Source: Cryptomeria japonica
Taxonomy: Eukaryota; Streptophyta; Pinopsida; Cupressales; Cupressaceae
Length of the DNA: 64,000 bases
NCBI RefSeq assembly: GCF_030272615.1
Contig: NC_081406.1
Location: 267,769,692 to 267,833,691, forward strand
Reading direction: 5' to 3'
The position numbers and the translations under genes were made by a program. The notes beneath the pieces are model-generated. The model made no database searches and was not told the origin of the DNA. It saw only the letters and a program-made list of their open reading frames with translations. Every line of letters begins with the position of its first letter. Positions within the stretch are counted from its first letter, which is position 1. Shown piece after piece: positions 47,496 to 60,534 of the stretch.

Positions 47496-50462
47496 ATGGC
47501 CTCCCCTGTTAAGGATTCTACCACCCCTACTGCCAAAAAGACTCCCAAAGTGGGACCAAGCTTTGTAGAGCCTGAGATTACTCATGTAGTCCCACTTTTT
47601 GTTGTCCCACTTGTCCATGCAATTTTGGACAAACCAGTGGTTGAGTCAAGTCCATCCGTACCTGCAAATACCCCGCAAGCTTCCCCAAGAATTGAATCAA
47701 ATTTACCTTCTCAGAAAGAACCTGCATAGCCAAAAAGGAAGAGGGCTCCCAAGAGTGTCGTTGTAATTTCCTCTAATAGTGAGTCGTTAGATGAACCAAG
47801 CCCAACTCGCAAAGTGAGGAAGCCAACACCAAAAAGAAGAAATGCTCCCCCAAAGAAATCATCCGCACAATCATCTGCCCAAAACCCTCCATCTGCTGAG
47901 AACCCTCAGGGTGAAGCTTCAAATCCATAGGAAGAAACCCCTAAGCCCAAGAGGAAAAGGGCTCTAGTTTAAAAGGTCACTGCCACAGTATCAAAGCAAG
48001 CCCCTACAGCAGAGCGACCCAACCGTACTACTGAAAATCCACCTCTTACTCAACAAGAACATCCTACAGTAGCCCCACCCTCATTATCCCTAGCTAATAA
48101 TGTTAAAGAACTATCTAAGGAAGTAAAGTAAAGGTTGGAGGAGATGGAGACGAGAAAGAAGAGAGAAACCAGATGCTTACATTAGGATGTAGAATTGTTC
48201 AAAGGCTCAAATATGCATGAGACATTCAAAACAACCTTTAGTGATCATAATGCCAATTACAAGGATTCTCACACCACAGACAAAGGGTGGGATATACTAT
48301 TCTATTTCTATGGGAACTGGGACAAAGCAATTCAAAATTTTGAACCCCTGGAACCTGAATTGGGAAATATTATTGTCCCAAGTGTGTTTTTAGAGCCCAT
48401 CTTGATCAGAGAGTTGGCAAAATAGTATCATCCATTAATCATATTTGTGAGGATGGTCGATGGATATGTTTTATTTGATATCACAAAGGAGTCCATAATT
48501 CAATATTTTTATCTAGACAAGAGTGATCTTAAAAGAATTGATAAGAGGAGATTGCGGGCAAAATATGCCTTAAGAGGGAAGGTCATCAAAGAGTAGATAT
48601 TGCCTCATTTATTGAGGAAAATGTACAAAGGAAGACAAAGCTACCTCATGGACTCAAAAAAGGATCCCTTTGACTTGACACTCTTTGAGGATTAATTTGT
48701 GAAAACCTACTATGCCCTCTGCCAAGTCCTAGGTGAGGATTGTGGGTTGACTCAGATTCTAGTTGAATATATGATGATGGCAATTAAGATTTAACATTCT
48801 AAGACCAATGAATTATATGATTTTACCACAAGTATTCAAGAGAAGTTGCATGAAATTTTCAAGGAGGCCAAAGATGAAAAAGAAGATCTGAAGTTCAAGA
48901 ATTATTATTTTATTTTCCATATGATTATTTTTTAGAACATGTCAAGATGGGATGAGGCTTTCCAAGTGAAAAAGTGTGATCCCAAAAGAGGATAGAAATG
49001 GCCAGTCCAAAGATGGACTCAAATATGGGATAAGGGATCTAGATACTCAAACTACAAAGTTTTCTTTGACCATTTTGTAGTAAAAGTATTAGGAATGTGT
49101 GGGGTAAATTTGCCAAGGCTCCCAATGCACATTACAAAGGTTATGAGAATAAAGATTGTAAGGGCTGACAATGTTGAGTATCCCGAGGGAGCATTTTCCC
49201 ATAACTTTAGTGACTTCTTTTATTCAAATTATATAATAATTAGGGTATATGGGTGTCGTCAGCCACCCCTTATTTTTCCAATCATAGTCTCACCAAGGCT
49301 TGCCTTCATAGAATTCATGTGGTAGATGTTGTGGATGGAAAAGGATATAATCAAGACTAAAAATAAGGGACAACACCTCCCTAGAATGATTGTATATGAA
49401 GAGTTTAGTATGGGGATTAACACTTTAGAGAAAGTGAAGAATTTTTTGGTTAGCAATTACCAACTCAAAGTGAGCCAAGCAAGAAATTTTGACCCTGAAG
49501 GCTACATCAATGAATTGAGAACTCAAAAAATCAAGGTAAGAGGTTATTCCCACCATTATTATGAGTGAAAGGACCTAATAAGGAATGTCAGTCCTTCTAT
49601 TGTTGTGCACATGAGAAATAAGTGAGACTATATCCAAAGGCTAGAAAGGGAGAGAAAGGGGGAGGGTCCCAATTTTCAAGGATTCTGCTCCAACATCCAA
49701 AATGGTCTTGCAAGGATGTTGTGCAAGATGATAAATTTTGAAGATATTATCACCTCTAAACAATAAAGAAAAGAGATAGAGAAGCCTAGTGAAATACTTG
49801 AAGAAAGGCCTACATATGAGCCTCTTGTTGTCTCCAAATCAAGGGGAAAGACAATTTTGACTGAGGGATCCTCATAAGATTCCCCCGCACAACCTCCTTC
49901 ATAGGAAGAGCATCCTATAATAATAATAACAAGAAAAATTGAGAAAAGAAAGACTAAAATCTTAGATTTTGCAGAGGTGATTGATACTGATATGGATTCA
50001 AGTGTGTAGCCACCTTCTCCACCCAAAAAAACATCCAATGATTATGAGGCTATAGAGGTGATCGTGGATCTAGACTGAGCAGTTTTGTTAGATATCACCC
50101 TGGAGGAAGAGGCTAATGATGAGAGAATAATTGCATCAATGCAATTCATGGAGCATGACAATTTTGTGAATTCTCTAGAGTCTAAATATTTTTGGATGAG
50201 GGAGAAATTAAGGAATTTGTTTGAGGAAGAGATTCAAAATTTTGATAAGAGTAGTATAAGGTGCACCCCACAAGAAGTAAGGGATATTTTTAATAATAGT
50301 GGCATGATGCTTATCCCAGGGTGGGACTTGGAGAATTTTTTTATATTAGATCAAGTGATGCAGCAAAAGGACCCCATTTATGCACAATAATTTTGTGACC
50401 ATGGGTCAAGATTGAATCCAAGTGTAAAGGATTTTGCACTATGGACTAAGGCCTTAAATACT
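47496..50462 (+). pseudogene. Gene J: unrecognised protein, about 990 codons, stops but no frameshift
   Basis: I do not recognise this protein. An ATG at 47496 opens MASPVKDSTTPTAKK. One reading frame then runs to about 50462 with 20 stops (10 TAG, 7 TAA, 3 TGA) and no frame change. Each stop becomes Gln or Arg by reversing one C-to-T. The first 230 residues are Pro/Lys-rich with basic clusters (PKRKRAPK, PKPKRKRAL) like nuclear localisation signals. A folded-looking region follows: GWDILFYFYGNWDKA, FDITKESIIQYFYL, and a block with DEKEDLKFKNYYFIF. The tail is acidic (EEEANDERI) and ends in RCTPQEVRDIFNNSG. There are no protease, RT, integrase or zinc-knuckle motifs. Copia I truncates it at about 50463. 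It could be an accessory ORF of a gypsy element (same strand as K) or of a separate non-autonomous element. Confidence 0.6.
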
Positions 50463-52110
50463 ATCAGTGTTCCTACTGGTTTGTAGTCTTCCATACTAAA
50501 AGTCTTCAACACCTCTTTGATATACTTGGACTAAAAAATAAAAATACCACCATCCAGTTGTTGGACCTATAAGCCAATAAAGAACTTTATTTCACCGATT
50601 AGAGACATTTCAAATTCTTTTTTCATTATATTAGCAAAATCCATACACAGATCATCATTTTCACCAGAAATTATGTCATCTACAAACACTTCTGCTATCA
50701 ACATCTTGTCTCCATCAGTCTTCAAGCAAATGTTGTTGTCCTCACTGGTATGTTGGAATCTAATTTTGATCAAATGTGCATGTAATCTCTCATACCATGC
50801 TCTCGGTGCTTGGTTTAGACCATACAAGGCTTTATGTAATTTACACACCATGTCCTTGTCATCAATCAAGGAAAATCCATCTGGTTGTTCAATGCATACT
50901 TCTTCTTCTAGAATTCCATTAAGAAAGGCTGATTTGACACCCATTTGATAAACTTTAAATCCCTTATATGCAACAAATGCCAACAACATCCTTACTCCTA
51001 ATATATCATTCAGTGCAAATGTTTCACCATTCTTCTTGAACATGCCCTTTGCAGACTAACCTCACCTTGATTCTTACAATTTTCCCTTCTTCATCCAATT
51101 TATTCCTAAAGACCCATTTTGTTCCAATTACATTCTTATCCTCCAGTCTAGGAATAAGTGACCATGTCTGATTCTTCTCAATTTGATCTAATTATTCATT
51201 CATTGCATTCACCCAATCATCATCCTTTAGTGCTTCCTTAACTATCTTGGGTTCTCTTGTAGAAATCAAACATGAGTTATCTCAGATCTTTCTCTTGGTT
51301 TGTACACCTGCATTCTTATCACCAATTATTTGCTCTTGTGAATGGTTCAATCTGACATATCTAGGTATTACCTATGTCGGTTTTGCATCTTCTGCACCAG
51401 GTTCTTCATTTTCTTTCTCACTATCATCGCCTACTGGTTGAGAATCTAATTCTGCATTTGCCGGTTCTTTATTATTTTGTGCCTCTAGTTCAATGATCAC
51501 AAGTTTTTCCCCATTATCATCCTTTTCAATTTCTGATTTGCTTGTACCTTCAGACTTATCAGATATATCATCAACTTTTACATTAGTACTCTCAACAATT
51601 TTCTTTGTTCTCTTATTATAACATTTATATGCCTTACTCTTAGAAGAGTAACCAAGAAAAATTCCTTCATCAAATTTTACATCAAATTTCTAAGTGTAGT
51701 TATCTCTCTTAATAAAACATTGACTTCTAAAAAATTTAAAATAACTTACACAAGGTGTTTTTCCATACCATAGCTCACAGGGTGTCTTATTGTTACCTCT
51801 TCACTAGTACCTGGTTTAAAGTGTGTACAACAGTACTAACTACTTCTCTCCAAAACATTTTGGATACATCACCCTGTAATAGCGTGGTTCTTGTAGCTTC
51901 AACTATTATTATGTTCATCCTTTCTACTATGCTATCTTGTTGTAGTGTCCTCAGAGCAAACATTTGTCTCTTGATACCCTATTAATCACAATACTTAACA
52001 AATTCATGAGATGTGAATTCGCCTCCTTGGTTTGATCTTAAACACTTTAGGTTCTTACTAGTTTCATTCTCAACCAAAGATTTAAATGATTTAAATCTAC
52101 TAAATGCTTC
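50463..52110 (-). pseudogene. pol: Copia I integrase end and RT, 3' truncated
   Basis: RT is the best part (50567-51043): VYQMGVKSAFLNGIL, YGLNQAPRAWYERL and an intact catalytic loop FVDDIISGEN near 50690. It runs on into IGEIKFFIGL and stops short at 50463, so RNase H and the 3' LTR are lost. Upstream, from 51060 to 52110, the RT front (LVPRLEDKNVIGTKW) and integrase pieces are heavily broken by stops and small shifts. The junction with gene J has no visible target duplication. Confidence 0.82.
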
Positions 52111-53847
52111 TTATTTTTCCTTCAAAAATGTCACCCACATCATTTTAGAATAGTCATCGGTGAAAATCATTAAATACCTATCACCGTAATAACTCTTTGT
52201 TCTCATAGAGCCATAGAGATCAGTATGTACCAAATCTAAAATATTCTTAGAAGTACAATTCTTGCTCTTGAAAGAAATAGAGGTCATCTTATTGATTTGA
52301 CAATCTTTGCATAGCACATTATCTATTTTAATAAGTTGAGGCAATCCTCTTACAACACTTGAATTTCTTATCTTAAGCAAATTATCAAAATTAGCATGAC
52401 AACATCTTTTATGCCACAACCAACTATCTTCCATTCTTGCAACCAAATAATTATTAATATTACTATTCAAATGGAATAAGTTACCTCTAGTTTGGTTTCC
52501 GATAGAAATCAATTCACCATTACTTCCAAGAATTCGACAGATTCCACTTTTAAACTCAAGCAAATAACCTTTATCATTGAGTTGACCAACACTTAAAAGA
52601 TTATTCTTTAGACCATCAACCCAAAACACATCAACATTACTCTTCCCATTTAGAAAAATTAAGCCTTTACCTTTCACCATGCAGGGAGAGTTATTTCCAA
52701 ATCTAACAACACCTCCATCAAATTCATCAAGGGTTATGAACTTACTTTTGTCTCTGGTCATGTAGTGTGAGAAGCCACTATCTATAATCCATTCATCACT
52801 ATTATCCATATGAGATACCAGTTCCTTTTCATCTGCCAATTCCTCCTTCACGACTATAAACACAATTTCCTCATTGTCATCTTCATCTTTAGACTCCTCA
52901 TCAGTCACACCTTCATCTACTGCAACATAACAATTTTTCTTGCCCTTTCCTTTGAATCTCCTAAACTTATCTCTCTTATCAGTGTTAGGGCAGTTAGCAA
53001 CAATATGACCAATTTTACTACAAGAGAAACACTTCAAAGGTAGCTTTCCTTTATACTTACCAGTGCCTCTTGGAAATATTTTTGGTAACAGTGCCTCAAG
53101 TTCCATCACTTGATCTTCATTGTCTTCATTTCCCCGGTTACTTCCATGACTTGACCTGCACTCATGATTTTGACATATATCTTTTCTTTTTATAGCAGAT
53201 GAACCAGTAATATAAGCTTTAAAGGCAGGTTCAGTAGATTTTGTCACACTATTGTCAAAATTATTTAACTCAAAAGTTGTAAGCTTACCAATCAATTAAT
53301 CAAGAGTTACCTTATCCTTTGAAATAGATCTAAGTTCTTGGATTGTAGATACTCTTATAGCATACTGAGGTTGAAGAGTTATAAACATTTTACTTACTAT
53401 GGCATCATCATCCATTTTACCTCTAGCACTCTTTGTTCCACCAACAACTTCTTTGATTCTCTGACCATACTGTACAATATTTTCTCCTTCAAGCATTCTC
53501 ATGTCATCGAACTTTCCTCTCAATATTTCCTCTTTGGCTCTTTGAACATGCTCATCTCCTCCATAGATTATATCTAGATTTTCCCAAACCTCACCTACAG
53601 TTTCCAATCCTTTAACATTAATATATTCTGAATCAGATAAAGTACTAACAATAGCTTCTAAGGCTTGCATGTTATCTTGTTGTTCTTTGAGTTTATCCAG
53701 TGTCAAGGGAGTACTAGTAGGAGCAACATATTTTGTGTAAACTTGCTTCCAATATTGTGCACCAAGACCTTTGATGTAGATCTTCATTCGGTCTTTCCAG
53801 ATCTTGTAGTTATCCTTGTTGAACTTAGGATCCTCTTTCTTCATCAT
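52111..53847 (-). pseudogene. gag-pol: Copia I Gag, protease and integrase N-terminus
   Basis: The ATG at 53847 opens MMKKEDPKFNKDNYKIWKD. Gag runs to 53296, where one stop interrupts, and resumes to the knuckle CFSCSKIGHIVANC near 53015 (intact). Protease reads WIIDSGFSHYMTRD near 52770 (Cys to Phe and Gly to Arg in the usual motif). The pre-integrase domain follows (VRFGNNSPCMVKG). The integrase HHCC block is WHKRCCHANF...CKDCQINK and the first Asp VHTDLYGSM. A 394-codon open frame (53295-52111) carries most of this, among the best preserved coding stretches of the window. Confidence 0.9.
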
Positions 53848-53921
53848 CTTGACTTCCTCAAACTCTTTCCCTCGAGTGGTTAGGCTTTCTACACATAGAG
53901 GGCCAAAGATTTGATACCAAT

Positions 53922-55587
53922 TGTTAATCCTATGAGGATCCGGTTAATACTGAGAGGAGGGGGAATCAATATTAATACCAATTTACAAGATTAAGCCAAA
54001 ATCAAACTTATATCAGATCTGAAATCATTTATCAAATATCTCAACTTCTTTTATCAGATCTAACAACCTCTTTATCAGATTTGCTAACACATTAATTAGA
54101 TCATTTACCACATCTATAAATTCTTTCACCACTTAAGAAATCATATAAATTTGATCATTTACCAACTCATTATCCTCATCTATCAGATCAAGCACTTTCT
54201 CTACCAACTCTTATCGGTACTAGTAACCTTTGATAAACCTCTGATAAAACATCATAACTGGTGTACTCAGAAATAGTGCATGAAATGTAACATAAACAAG
54301 AACAACATATGAAAAGAATTCCACACATAAACACCATAAATTTTGACGTGGAAACCCAAATAGGAAAAAACCACGGTGGGAGTTGGCACCCACAAATATT
54401 TGTATTCTTTTTAAGTATGCCCTATTAGGAGCTTATAATATGCCATGTTAGGAGTCACCTGGTTAATGGATTTGCCTATCATCCCAGTTAGGAGCTTGAT
54501 GATCTATTAGGATCAACCTCGTGAGAGGATTTACCACTCTTTTTGAGAGTTTCCCTATTAGGGGACTTAAATGCTTAAGACCTGTTAGGACCTACCCGGC
54601 TAAAGGATTTAACCTGCAGCAACTATTAGGGAACAACAATGAAAAAGCGATATGTTACATGCACTTCTCAGCTTGCTAGATTAGATCTAGTTATGATCAA
54701 CACTCTGCAACTCTTAGGAAGATCTCACACTTCTCTAGGATGGCTCAACACATTTTCTTAAGACCACCGACACAATAAACATCAACTGTGCCATCCTAAA
54801 TAGCCATCTCAACTAGGTCGACCACTAAATCCTAATTACATCATGAAATTATAATATAAATCATAAGAGATCATCTCAGATCAATATACAAATCATTACA
54901 TCAAATTACAATGCAATATCAATTGTTGGTTGATCATAACCCATCATGAAAATCCAATCTGTATCAAAGTCAAAACCTCAAAATATTGCACTAAGCATTT
55001 CGTTGTTTCCCGAGAAATTCTTCGTTGAATCGCACCAAAACAACAATCAAACATTTCATGTGGGTTGTGCCCTATTACTACCTTCATGTAGACTCATCGT
55101 CGATCACCGCCATAACAAAAATCATTATTGGTTTGATGATTTCTTCACCGGTCTTAAACCCTAGCAAAACTTCATCAGAAATTAGAAACAAGCCTTCTGA
55201 TAGTGATCACAATTTTTCATTTCGGTCAGATAATCCTTTCCATGATACAAGCTCGCATCCAAAACCACAAATCACCAAACATCAACGATCGCCCAATTCA
55301 ACCAAAACATCTCTATTTTACTAGTTAAAGTCCTATTTCACAGAATTTATTTCTTTGTCGGTAAACCCCATCTTTCGGTAAACCAAATCACTTGGATGAC
55401 AAAACAAAACATCGAGAACATCAATAATCATCAGTTTCCATCAATGACAACATAAATAACTGATCAAGTCATCTAATCACAAAATCTCAATCTCTTCATC
55501 ACAAATAGTCTTATATCCTCTACCGGTGCAATCATCCATCTTCAGTTGCATCATCTCATTCTATATAAGTTATGCCAAATTCCAACA
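53922..55587 (-). repeat. 5' LTR of copia I (1666 bp)
   Basis: The minus strand begins TGTTGGAATTTGGC at 55587 and ends ATTAACA at 53922. The PBS ATTGGTATCAAATC (53908-53921) has decayed by two or three bases. The LTR holds the G-run motif (53949-53970), the ACGTGGAAACCC block (54341-54380) and the GTTAGGA-type array (54410-54625). Confidence 0.88.
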
Positions 55588-57475
55588 AAAAGGTTTGCAC
55601 CTAGATGGAATTTGATCTTCCCACCTGCAAATGCACAAAACATGAATAAAACTACTCAAAGATACACTAGCTTCTACCTAAATCAATTCCCTATCTACAT
55701 AAGTGAAGGTTGGAAATCTAGAAAATGACAGGGGGGACTAAAGCTAGTCCACAAATGACATTCAAAGAGGCATCACCATAGTAATTATGCAAAGGAAACA
55801 AGAAAGAGATACATTCAAACAAAGAGGTAAGAGAAATACACATATTTTTTAAAACTAAAACAAGGCAAAGCAAGCAATCTTATTAATGGAAGTCTAGGCA
55901 AAATTTACAAGTGCGAAAGAACATAGGTTTCTGCAAAAGAAAAGAGAGAAGACCCCTTTGGAAAATTACATAAATTTCCTTTATAATTGAGGCATAACTC
56001 AAAAAAAAAACTACAGCTAAAACCCTAACCCTCCTTAGGTTAGGTTACAATAATATCTCAGAGGGAGATCAAATTAGAGAATGATCTGATGGCATTCAGA
56101 AAGCATTTTGAGAAAGTGTCTATCTCTGGAAAGAGGCAAAAGATCCTTGCAGAAAGAGGAAATTTATGTGGATGGTGCATCTGAGATGGCATCTGTAGGC
56201 ACAAAAGTCCTCATTTTGCACTGAATGAGCATGGGTGTCATCAAAATCGGCCTAGAGGGATGACGTCTAGAGTAAAAGGAGATGATCCTTGGTGGTTGGA
56301 TGAAAATATGATATAAAATTGGATGTCGTCTGAGAAAAAAAGTTTCCTTGACCATTGGGTCAACAACCACCCTGTGTAGAAGTTTTAAATGCTAATGGCC
56401 ACCGTAGATTTGAATTCTGGCCATTGATCAGGATATCTCATGTCTAGATGGATGCACAAGATCTTGCCATATGTGCTCCAAAAGGTCTGAACAAAATATT
56501 AAAATGCAGTCATCTAGCTAGAGTTCAAGTGAAAATGGGTGGTTGAGATCATGCCACATAAACCATCAGATGAGAAATGGACCCCATAAACATAGATGAG
56601 CACACAAGTCAAAAAACACACGACCAATCAAAATAACTTGGCACTTAGCCAAGTAGAAAAAGAAGCACTGGCCTAAAAGGCCCTATTACCCACAAGCCGA
56701 AGGAAGGGTTTTCATCATGTCGGCCAAGTCATTGTCACTCGAACCTTGGACAAACAACAAAGCACACTCAACCGAGCCTCGAGAAGACCATCACAAGGGC
56801 CACGTCAGACTGTGATTCCACCTAGAAGAGCTCGTCACTCACCTAGGCACAAAAGCTCATTCCATCAAAGCTTGAGAAAAAGGCTAAAGACCTCCATGCC
56901 ACCTGAGCCCCACCACATCCATGTCAACATCAAGTAGAGAGAGTTCGAGGAGCTCAATACTTGAGCAAGTCAAGAACTTCACCCCACCGAGTTTCAAGTA
57001 GTTGATACGTCACCACCACCCACCAATCGGTAGGAAGAAACAAAGAGACCGACCCATCGACAATAAAGGACCCTCTGGCCAGCCACTCTAAGTGACTTTA
57101 ACCAGTAGAATAGGTAAACTAAAAATTAGAAAACCGGAGCCCAGTAGCTGAATAACACGTGGTGAAAACACAAGATGGTGAATAACATGATGTGTTATTC
57201 ACTTGAGATCATTGGTGTAACTGTTGGCATGGGTCAATAACCCCTGTGTCATTGACCTATGTATAACCTTCGTGTTATGCACGTTGAAAAAAGAAGCAAC
57301 TAACTTTGCAAGGGTTGGCATAAAAAATGCCAATATTTTTGGCAACTTGGAGGGGCCCCTAAACTTGCTTAGGGTGAGACCAGATGTCTCACATATCCAT
57401 TGGGAATAAGTCAAAACATGAATGTAAGGAAAATGATTGCCCCTATTCAACATAATCAAAACTCATCCAATCTTA
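55588..57475 (-). repeat. Probable 3' LTR of gypsy G
   Basis: Noncoding. The right boundary follows the phrase GTGCACAGGTTAGTCCC shared with gypsy F. It contains a hairpin cluster (57178-57280) and A-rich tracts. Short ORFs have no domain. The left end, against copia I, shows no clear CA terminus, so part of it may be missing. Confidence 0.45.
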
Positions 57476-57565
57476 AGGGACTAACCTGTGCACGAGCACT
57501 TATGGAAAGCAGAGGAACATAAATTATAGAGATTCACAATATTTATAAAAAGGTCTACAAATCTC

Positions 57566-58800
57566 CTAAGCACATGCCTTGAGATGTATGTCATTGACTG
57601 CAATGGGGAGACCTTCACCATTTATCCTAGCTAGGTTGAAGAAGTTTTCTTCTTTGCAACCTGTGATCACATAAGGACCACTCCAAATGGCATAAAAATT
57701 TGAGTGCCTCCCTAGTTTCACTTTGTTAGCATCCAATTTTAGGACAAAATCTCCAACCTGGAAGGCCCTAAAAATATCTTTTTTGCCAAAATATTTCTTT
57801 ACTTGTCCCTAATGGACTTTTAAGGTCTTCTTGGTTTTCTCTCTGACCTCTTCTAGCTCTGTAAGTTTATCATACCTCACTGATAAGGCATCATTTTCTA
57901 GGAAATTCAACTGATGTGCTAGGTCTAGAGATGGAAACTCAAGGGATAAGGGAAGCCTTGCTTCCCTTCCATATACTAGCATGAAAGGTGAGTTACCCAA
58001 AGCCTTTTTGGGAGCAATTATATCAGCCCATAGGGTTGTTCCCAATTTGAGGTGCCATGACCTCTGATTGTCTTCAAGGTTCCTCTTGATGATTCTAATA
58101 AGACTTTTGTTGGAAGAATAAGATAAGCCATTGCCTTGGGGATAGTAAACTAATGATGTTTTCAGAAGTACTTCATGTTGGACTGCCCATAGACTAATCT
58201 AGGATCCCATAAAGGCCTTAGCATTGTTTGATAATAGTGGAAGGGGCTCCAAATCTAGTTGTAATCCCCTCAAGGAATTGAACAACTAAATTTTCAGTTG
58301 CATCCTTCAAAGCAACTACCTTTGTCCATCTTGTGAAATATTTTGTGGTGGCCAAAATCCACTTGTGTCTTATACTTGATATTGGATTGATAGGGCCAAT
58401 AAAATCAAGCCCCCATTTTGCAAAAGGCTAATAAAAAAAGATGGGATGAAGAGGTAGAGTTGCCTACCTCTATTTTACTGTAAAGAGTGCACATTCCTTG
58501 TACTTCCTAAACCATTTGTGAGAATCACCAAATAAGTAGGGCTAATAATAGCCCGCCCTTATAATTTTCATGGCTGTGGTCCTTGCTGAGAAATGGCCAC
58601 CTAAGGGTCCATTATGAAATTCTTTTAGTAGCCTATTGGTCTGATCTCTATGGATGCACCTTAGCAAAACACCATTTAGGTCCCTTTTGAACAAAATCAC
58701 ATCTACCAAAGCATAGGGGATGAATTGCAACCTAAGATGTCTCCTAATGGTTCTATCAAAGGGAGGAGGATAGTTGCCATCCCTTAGGAAGGCAATCATA
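57566..58800 (-). pseudogene. pol: Gypsy G integrase
   Basis: The H2C2 module reads HRDQTNRLLKEFHNGPLGGH with the Cys pair decayed. The core has WGLDFIGPINPISS with the first Asp, then heavily broken sequence around 58140-58350 where the second Asp and the Glu should be. The C-terminal part (58045-57566) reads LWADIIAPKKALGNSPF, LVYGREARLPLSLEF, FQVGDFVLKLDANKV and GPYVITGCKEENFF, with a stop at 57566. No chromodomain. Confidence 0.82.
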
Positions 58801-60450
58801 TTCTGGAACCAGTCAGATTACACATTTTCCTCCTTTTAAATTTGTTCCTCTTCTTGGAGTAAGAGAGAGACCTCTGAACCTTTCTCAAAATATGGATTAA
58901 ACTGCTCACAGAGTCCTCTTCCACTCACTAGCCTGGTAATTTTGATTTCAAAGTCATATTCCATGACCTTAGTGATCCATCCAGCTCTTTCTCACTTATG
59001 TCCTTATTGAGAAGTAAATCCTTAACACTGGTATGTGGAACTAGGAGCTGAATCATGTTGTTTGAGAGTATGTGCCTAAATTTTTTTAATACTCTAACCA
59101 CTGTGATGACTTGTTTTTCCACATAGTTGTACCTGAGCACATAGTCCTTTAGGTCTTCACTGAAAAAACCTATGGGTTGCTCCAATCCTTCTTGATTTAA
59201 CTCTATTAGGACAACAAATATACTTTCATCTCCTCCTAATGTATAAAGGATGAAATCCTTCTCATAGTTCGGATTTACTAAGGTAGGAGACTAAGAAATG
59301 GGTTGTTTGATCTGATCAAATCCCTCCTTCCCTTCATTGGTCCATTTCAAAGGTAGATCCTTCTTGAGCATGGTAGTGAGAGGTTTGACCAAGGCTGCAA
59401 GGTTTGGAATAAACCTTCTAATAAAGTTGATGCTTCCCTGAAATCTCTAAAGGCCTTTCTCGTGATGTGGAAGTGGAAGAGATACAATGGCTTCCACTCT
59501 TTCTAGGTCTATGGCCAAACCATCCTTGGATACAATGTTTCCAAGTAGTTTTCCTTGATCAATGGAAAATATACACTTGTTGGGGTTCAAGGACACACCA
59601 TATTCTTTGCACTTTCTAAATACTTTCTCAAGGTGAACAAAGTGGTCTACTGCATGCTTGGATTATACAGTGATATCATCAAGATATACTATTACAAATT
59701 ATGCTAATACTCCCTTAAAGGCCATATCTATGGCCCTTTAAAAAGTTACAACTGCATTTGTCAGTCCAAAGGGCATTTTACAATAGGCATAAGTGTCCCA
59801 CTTAGTGGTAAATGCAATCTTAAACTGATCTGATTCTCAGACTAGGATCTGATTATACCTTGAGTATCCATCCAAGAATGAAAATCTTTCTGAGCCAGTA
59901 ACTTTGGCAAAAATTTGTTCCATAGAAGGGTGGGGATAATGATCTTCTAAGGCAGGCTCTATTGAGATCCCTAAAGTCTACACACAATCTGATCTCCCCA
60001 TTCTTCTTCCTAGCTGGAACAAGATTAGCTACCCAAGAAGAATGCTTGATTGGAAAAATAATACTAGATTTTATAAGCTTGGATAGCTCTTTTCTCATCA
60101 AAGGCTCAATTTTGGGGTTTATAGGTCTTTGATTTTGTCTAACTGGATTTTCATTAGGATCTAATTATATGGTATGCTAAGATAAACTAGTGGTCAAACC
60201 CTTTTAGATCTTCATATGTAAAAGAAAAAATATCATTATACTCTTGACAAAGATTAACAAAAGTACCTTGATCACTTTGGGAACATACCTTTCCCAAGTT
60301 GAGAGCTCTGCCATCATATATAAGGACTAATTTGTAGTCTTCGTTCTTTGTGGCTAGGTACATTTCTCTCCCTTTCATCTCATCATCAATGTTGAATATC
60401 CCCTCCAAGGTGATCAATCCCTTGGGAAACTTGTTTGAGCTTGGTTGCAT
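58801..60450 (-). pseudogene. pol: Gypsy G reverse transcriptase and C-terminal RNase H
   Basis: The linker begins FPKGLITLEGIFNIDDE and ends FSFTYEDLKGFDH, the RT entry of Tat-like elements. RT reads SSWVANLVPARKKNGE, LCVDFRDLNRA, then, past a shift near 59920, the catalytic loop VYLDDITV near 59675 and SLNPNKCIFSIDQGK. The RNase H of the usual gypsy type is at 58928-59185 (QPIGFFSEDLKDYVL). More than ten stops are present, largely TAG where CAG would fit. Confidence 0.85.
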
Positions 60451-60534
60451 AATTTGATCTCCATACTAGTCTTGCAGCATGCTTTGCTTCTTATGTTAGA
60501 ACTTTGCTTCATCTTGTATGAATCTTACAATCTA

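Noticed and set aside
47496-50462. Stop-codon reassignment (TAA/TAG as Gln)
   Set aside because: TGA stops also occur, neighbouring elements use ordinary stops at gene ends, and the DNA is plant nuclear; C-to-T decay explains all of them.
55735-56400. Separate gene in the 55.6-57.5 kb region
   Set aside because: Only short ORFs without domains; the position next to the gypsy G pol end fits a 3' LTR or untranslated region.
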